Shown: positions 5,346 to 7,810 of the stretch, piece after piece | Layout of the letters: each line of letters opens with the position of its first letter | Numbering within the stretch: the stretch's first letter is position 1 | DNA from: an archaeon | GTDB taxonomy: Archaea; Thermoproteota; Nitrososphaeria; Nitrososphaerales; CADDZS01 | Assembly: GCA_021792315.1 (NCBI GenBank) | Contig: JAJYUX010000076.1 | Span: 1 to 7,810, forward strand | DNA length: 7,810 nt | Reading direction: 5' to 3' | Program-made: the position numbers and the translations under genes | Notes under the pieces: generated by a model | What the model saw: only the letters and a program-made list of their open reading frames with translations | What the model was told of the DNA's origin: nothing | The model's database searches: none

Positions 5346-7010
5346 ATGCGAAAGGAAAAAGTCTCTGCATCAAGAGCTCTTGCCCGAGATATTGAAGGAA
5401 ATTGTGACCTCTTCCAAGCATTACTTGTCTTAGTGCTAGTGATGACAATTGTAATAGGATCTCTCTCAGGGAGCCTCCTATTGAGAAACTCAAGCGCAGC
5501 CACATCGCCATCGATAACTCTGACGCCAAACTCTGGAGCCACATTTAGCCAAATCACAGTGAGCGGAACCAGTTTTACTTCAGGACAATTAATCTCCGTC
5601 GACCTGTATTATCCGGGCTATTCGCCCTCGCTGAGCAGTGACCCAAATTGCGCTACTGTCGCAACGAATGGAACATTTCAGTGCACTTTGTTTAGAATAC
5701 CTGCGGGAATATCGGACAATGACTACACAGTGACTGCATCTGATCCACTTCCAGAATCGGCTTCAGCTACTTTCACTGTTACTTCATCTCCAGTCACTTT
5801 TTCAGTCAGTCCAACATCAGGAGCTGCAGGAAGTTCCTTAACGGTACTTGGTACCGGGTTCTATCCAACCTGTGGAAATGTTTCAATAAACTTTGGCACG
5901 ACTCAGATTGGTACGTGGAACGGCGTGACGGGCAGTTTTTCAGTTGCCGCGACTGTTCCTAATGTTTCACCAGGAACCTATGCAGTGTACACAGAAGATT
6001 GCATCAGTGACTTTGGGTTCGCGTCATTCACAGTAAACTCCGGGACCACTACCACAACAAGCACAACAACCACAACTACCACAACAACTAGTTCTCCTAC
6101 CACCACATCCACTTCAAGTACGGCTACATCTAAGACGACTAGAACCTCGAGTGTTGCACTGCAGGGACTCCATCTTAGTGAAGATTGGGGTTTTGTTGGA
6201 ACCCCGGTGCTGGTCGAGGGCAACTCCTTTTCCGCAATTTCTCCTATCTCTGTGATTTTTTCGGATGGATCTGCTCCCATTTCAGTTTGTGAAACCGTCT
6301 CAAATGCAGCTGGCTTTTTCCAGTGTGCAATGACTGTTCCGTCTGATGTCCCTGCTTGGCTCAGTGATGCAACTATTACCGCATCAGATTCGATGGGAAA
6401 TACTGCTTCTTCGCCGTTCACCGTAGTTCCGAGCAACCTTCCTTCTGGGACAGTCGGGCAAGTTGGGCAGGTAATCAATATCACTACATACGGACTTCTT
6501 CCAATCAAAGGTACTGCCGGGCCAGGCGGAAGTCATTGTGTTCCTCTCACTGCACCTTGTTATTACGTAAAAGCAACGATTACTTACAATTCGCAAAACG
6601 GAATTTCAATTCGATACAGTGCCTCTTGTGTTAGCTCAACAAATGCCAATCCCTTTCAGTGCGAGTTTCTGATGCCCCAGAGCTCACTCAATATGCCAGA
6701 ATCCGGCTCTCTCACATTGCAAGATAATCATTTCGATAGCTATGCCGAAGCATTAATCGTCGTTCCGCCATATTACACTGATCCTCCAGGAAGACTCGTG
6801 ACACCTACTGCTCCATCACTTCCACTTTACATCACTTTGCTTGGATTATTTGTTCCTCTTGCAGCGGTTGGTTCGTTCATCACTTTGAAGCTAAAGAGTA
6901 GACGAAGGAAAGTACAAGCTCAGTACTCCGAGTCACCAGGCCAGAAAATTGCCTTGTCTCTACGAAGACGTTTGAAGGTGACTCGGAAGCTGAGCGGAAA
7001 CCTCGCCTAG
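5346..7010 (+). CDS. Cell-surface protein with Ig/IPT-like repeats, Thr-rich stalk and C-terminal membrane anchor
   Basis: A 554-residue protein. A basic N-terminus (MRKEK) precedes a hydrophobic segment at about 23-46 (LFQALLVLVLVMTIVIGSL), a signal peptide or anchor. Then come beta-rich modules of about 80-95 residues: 55-145 (starts ITLTPNSGATFSQITVSGTS), 150-231 (FSVSPTSGAAGSSLTVLGTG) and 272-361, all ending in an FTV strand. The P..SGA...S.LTV.GTGF pattern resembles IPT/TIG or Big-type Ig folds. A Thr/Ser stalk (234-266) separates modules two and three. A fourth Cys-containing part spans 365-473. The C-terminus has a membrane helix (about 491-514, LPLYITLLGLFVPLAAVGSF) and a 40-residue Arg/Lys-rich tail that should face the cytoplasm. 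Sequons include NGT, NVS and NIT; the stalk is a likely O-glycosylation zone. An adhesive or structural role is inferred, with no catalytic motif seen. The ATG is supported by a TATA box at the leaderless distance. The two following genes are close enough to be co-transcribed. Confidence 0.88.
   Translation: MRKEKVSASRALARDIEGNCDLFQALLVLVLVMTIVIGSLSGSLLLRNSSAATSPSITLTPNSGATFSQITVSGTSFTSGQLISVDLYYPGYSPSLSSDPNCATVATNGTFQCTLFRIPAGISDNDYTVTASDPLPESASATFTVTSSPVTFSVSPTSGAAGSSLTVLGTGFYPTCGNVSINFGTTQIGTWNGVTGSFSVAATVPNVSPGTYAVYTEDCISDFGFASFTVNSGTTTTTSTTTTTTTTTSSPTTTSTSSTATSKTTRTSSVALQGLHLSEDWGFVGTPVLVEGNSFSAISPISVIFSDGSAPISVCETVSNAAGFFQCAMTVPSDVPAWLSDATITASDSMGNTASSPFTVVPSNLPSGTVGQVGQVINITTYGLLPIKGTAGPGGSHCVPLTAPCYYVKATITYNSQNGISIRYSASCVSSTNANPFQCEFLMPQSSLNMPESGSLTLQDNHFDSYAEALIVVPPYYTDPPGRLVTPTAPSLPLYITLLGLFVPLAAVGSFITLKLKSRRRKVQAQYSESPGQKIALSLRRRLKVTRKLSGNLA
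6045..6143 (+). repeat. Thr/Ser-codon low-complexity tract (surface stalk)
   Basis: An ACA/ACC/ACT-rich stretch encodes a run of mostly Thr with Ser (residues 234-266). The third base of the Thr codons varies (ACC, ACT, ACA, ACG), so it is kept at protein level rather than being a simple DNA microsatellite. It separates two Ig-like modules, as glycosylated stalks do in archaeal surface proteins. Confidence 0.75.
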
Positions 7011-7041
7011 TATTTCTCCTAAGCGTGTTAGTACAGTGCTC

Positions 7042-7047
7042 AGAGGT
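7042..7047 (+). promoter_or_regulatory. Ribosome-binding site fixing the start of the SnoaL-like gene
   Basis: AGAGGT, followed by AGTGA, lies 7 nt before the ATG at 7055. It matches the archaeal GGAGGTGA consensus in part. It favours ATG 7055 over the in-frame GTG at 7025, which has no such site. Confidence 0.6.
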
Positions 7048-7054
7048 AGTGAAA

Positions 7055-7438
7055 ATGACATCGATTCTACAGACAAAGTTAGTAGTGGAAAGTTATCTGC
7101 GCGGTCATGATTCCTCAAAGATAGCAGATGATGCTGTGTTTGTTGTAATGGGAACAGGCCAGGAATCGAAGGGGCAAGTAGCAATAAGTCAACTGTTGGA
7201 CTATTTCTACAATAAGGCCTTCTCGGCTCGATTTGATCAAAAGGATCTGGTGGTAGGTGAGGGTAAGGCTGTAGCAGAAGGCGATTTCGTCGGTAAACAG
7301 AACATAGAATTTGCTGGAATTCAGCCTAGTGGAAAGGAAGTCCATATTCCGCTGTTGATAAAGTACGACGTGAAGAATGGAAAGATTACACGCGCAAACA
7401 TCTATTTCGAAACCGATGTCTTGAGAATGCAGAGATAG
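7055..7438 (+). CDS. SnoaL/NTF2-like protein
   Basis: A 127-residue soluble protein with no signal peptide. Length and pattern fit the NTF2-like/SnoaL superfamily: an N-terminal helix (about 4-17), a loop with DDAVFVVMGTGQESKG (25-40, the first strand and ligand-pocket lip), helix AISQLLDYFYNKAF (43-56), then long strands ARFDQKDLVVGEGKAVAEGDF (58-78), GKQNIEFAGIQPSGKEVHIP (80-99) and LLIKYDVKNGKITRANIYFE (100-119). The strand pair with PSGKEVHIP and GKITRANIYFETDVL is typical of the ester-cyclase/ketosteroid-isomerase-like fold. These folds bind small hydrophobic ligands or act as isomerases, hydratases or cyclases. A catalytic assignment cannot be made from this sequence. The start at 7055 is chosen because of the ribosome-binding site; GTG 7025 would add ten residues. 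The gene sits 44 nt after the surface-protein gene, an odd neighbour for a cytosolic protein. Confidence 0.75.
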   Translation: MTSILQTKLVVESYLRGHDSSKIADDAVFVVMGTGQESKGQVAISQLLDYFYNKAFSARFDQKDLVVGEGKAVAEGDFVGKQNIEFAGIQPSGKEVHIPLLIKYDVKNGKITRANIYFETDVLRMQR

Positions 7439-7454
7439 CCTAGCATTGAACCGC

Positions 7455-7459
7455 GTGAT
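7455..7459 (+). promoter_or_regulatory. Ribosome-binding site deciding a TTG start
   Basis: GTGAT matches the core of the archaeal GGAGGTGATC consensus. It lies 5 nt before the TTG at 7465, supporting that codon over the TTG at 7459, which overlaps the site. An in-frame TGA at 7456-7458 excludes any earlier start. Confidence 0.45.
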
Positions 7460-7464
7460 TGATC

Positions 7465-7810
7465 TTGAAACAAAAAGCCAGTAGTAAACCCTTCTGGGCC
7501 ATTTTAGCGTTGGCTCTTCTTCTGTTTTCTTCGTTAATTGGTTTCTCTTCAACAGTGGCCGGCGAGACAGCGAATGTCTCTCATTCACAGTCCTTGCCTC
7601 AAAGTCCGCTTTCTACTGCCTCTTCAACCTCCGCTTCAGCTTTCCCATCAGACATATCGAAGATAGCTGGCTCAATCGGCTCAAAGTTCCAATCACTTGT
7701 GGGCTCTTTGAAGACAAAGCTCAATTTGGGGCAGGATAGTTTGTTATCACCGCTGCAACCAAGCGTCACCACAGATCCCCCCGGAGCAGTAAATTATGCA
7801 CAAACGCCTG
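7465..7810 (+). CDS. N-terminal part of a secreted Ser-rich protein (cut by the window end)
   Basis: 115 residues are visible from a TTG start. Residues 1-8 carry three Lys (MKQKASSK), 9-27 are hydrophobic (PFWAILALALLLFSSLIGF), and STVAG at 29-33 offers a signal-peptidase site after Ala32. The mature part begins with a Ser/Thr-rich stretch (PLSTASSTSASAFPS), continues through a mildly helical segment (about 66-90, SKIAGSIGSKFQSLVGSLKT), and reaches PSVTTDPPGAVNYAQTP at the edge. The catalytic or binding domain, if any, lies outside the window, so no function can be given. It is 26 nt after the SnoaL-like gene on the same strand and is probably co-transcribed. Like the surface protein at 5346 it is exported, so this side of the locus mainly serves the cell envelope. 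It has no ATG start and is missed by searches needing a complete ORF. Confidence 0.72.
   Translation, partial: MKQKASSKPFWAILALALLLFSSLIGFSSTVAGETANVSHSQSLPQSPLSTASSTSASAFPSDISKIAGSIGSKFQSLVGSLKTKLNLGQDSLLSPLQPSVTTDPPGAVNYAQTP

Noticed and set aside
5978..6508. 176-codon minus-strand ORF opposite the surface-protein gene
   Set aside because: Its long Val run is simply the antisense reading of the Thr-codon stalk; the plus-strand protein explains the region.

Overview
The window looks archaeal, most likely from the Nitrososphaeria/Thaumarchaeota or a close relative. This is inferred from four things: exported proteins with Ser/Thr-rich linkers and Ig-like folds, a TATA box about 26 nt upstream of an ATG (a leaderless-type promoter), ribosome-binding sites matching parts of the archaeal GGAGGTGATC consensus, and a long AAA/TPR protein ending in a small winged-helix domain of a kind I associate with these archaea. 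No rRNA, tRNA, insertion sequence or CRISPR array is visible, so the lineage call is tentative.

Left part, minus strand: three genes for small membrane-anchored or exported proteins follow each other closely. The first (638-1258) is intact. The other two (303-610 and 1-286, the latter running off the left edge) can only be read through if one single-base frame change is allowed in each. They escape ATG-to-stop ORF searches. They may be pseudogenes, assembly errors or, less likely, recoded genes. A stretch of about 0.5 kb (1259-1773) then holds a promoter, small hairpins and one weak 43-codon ORF.

Centre, minus strand: 1774-5055 encodes a 1093-residue STAND-like signalling ATPase (AAA_16 NTPase, long TPR array, C-terminal winged helix), probably a transcription regulator. 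It is transcribed divergently from the genes on its right. The 290-bp divergent spacer carries a striking set of overlapping inverted repeats sitting on the promoter of the rightward gene.

Right part, plus strand: 5346-7010 encodes a 554-residue surface protein (N-terminal hydrophobic segment, Ig/IPT-like repeats around a Thr-rich stalk, C-terminal membrane anchor with basic tail). Next is a 127-residue SnoaL/NTF2-like cytosolic protein (7055-7438), then the start of a Ser-rich secreted protein cut by the right edge (7465 onward). The gaps of 44 and 26 nt suggest co-transcription. A reasonable working model is a cell-envelope locus with a large sensory regulator facing its surface-protein targets; the regulatory link is inference only.
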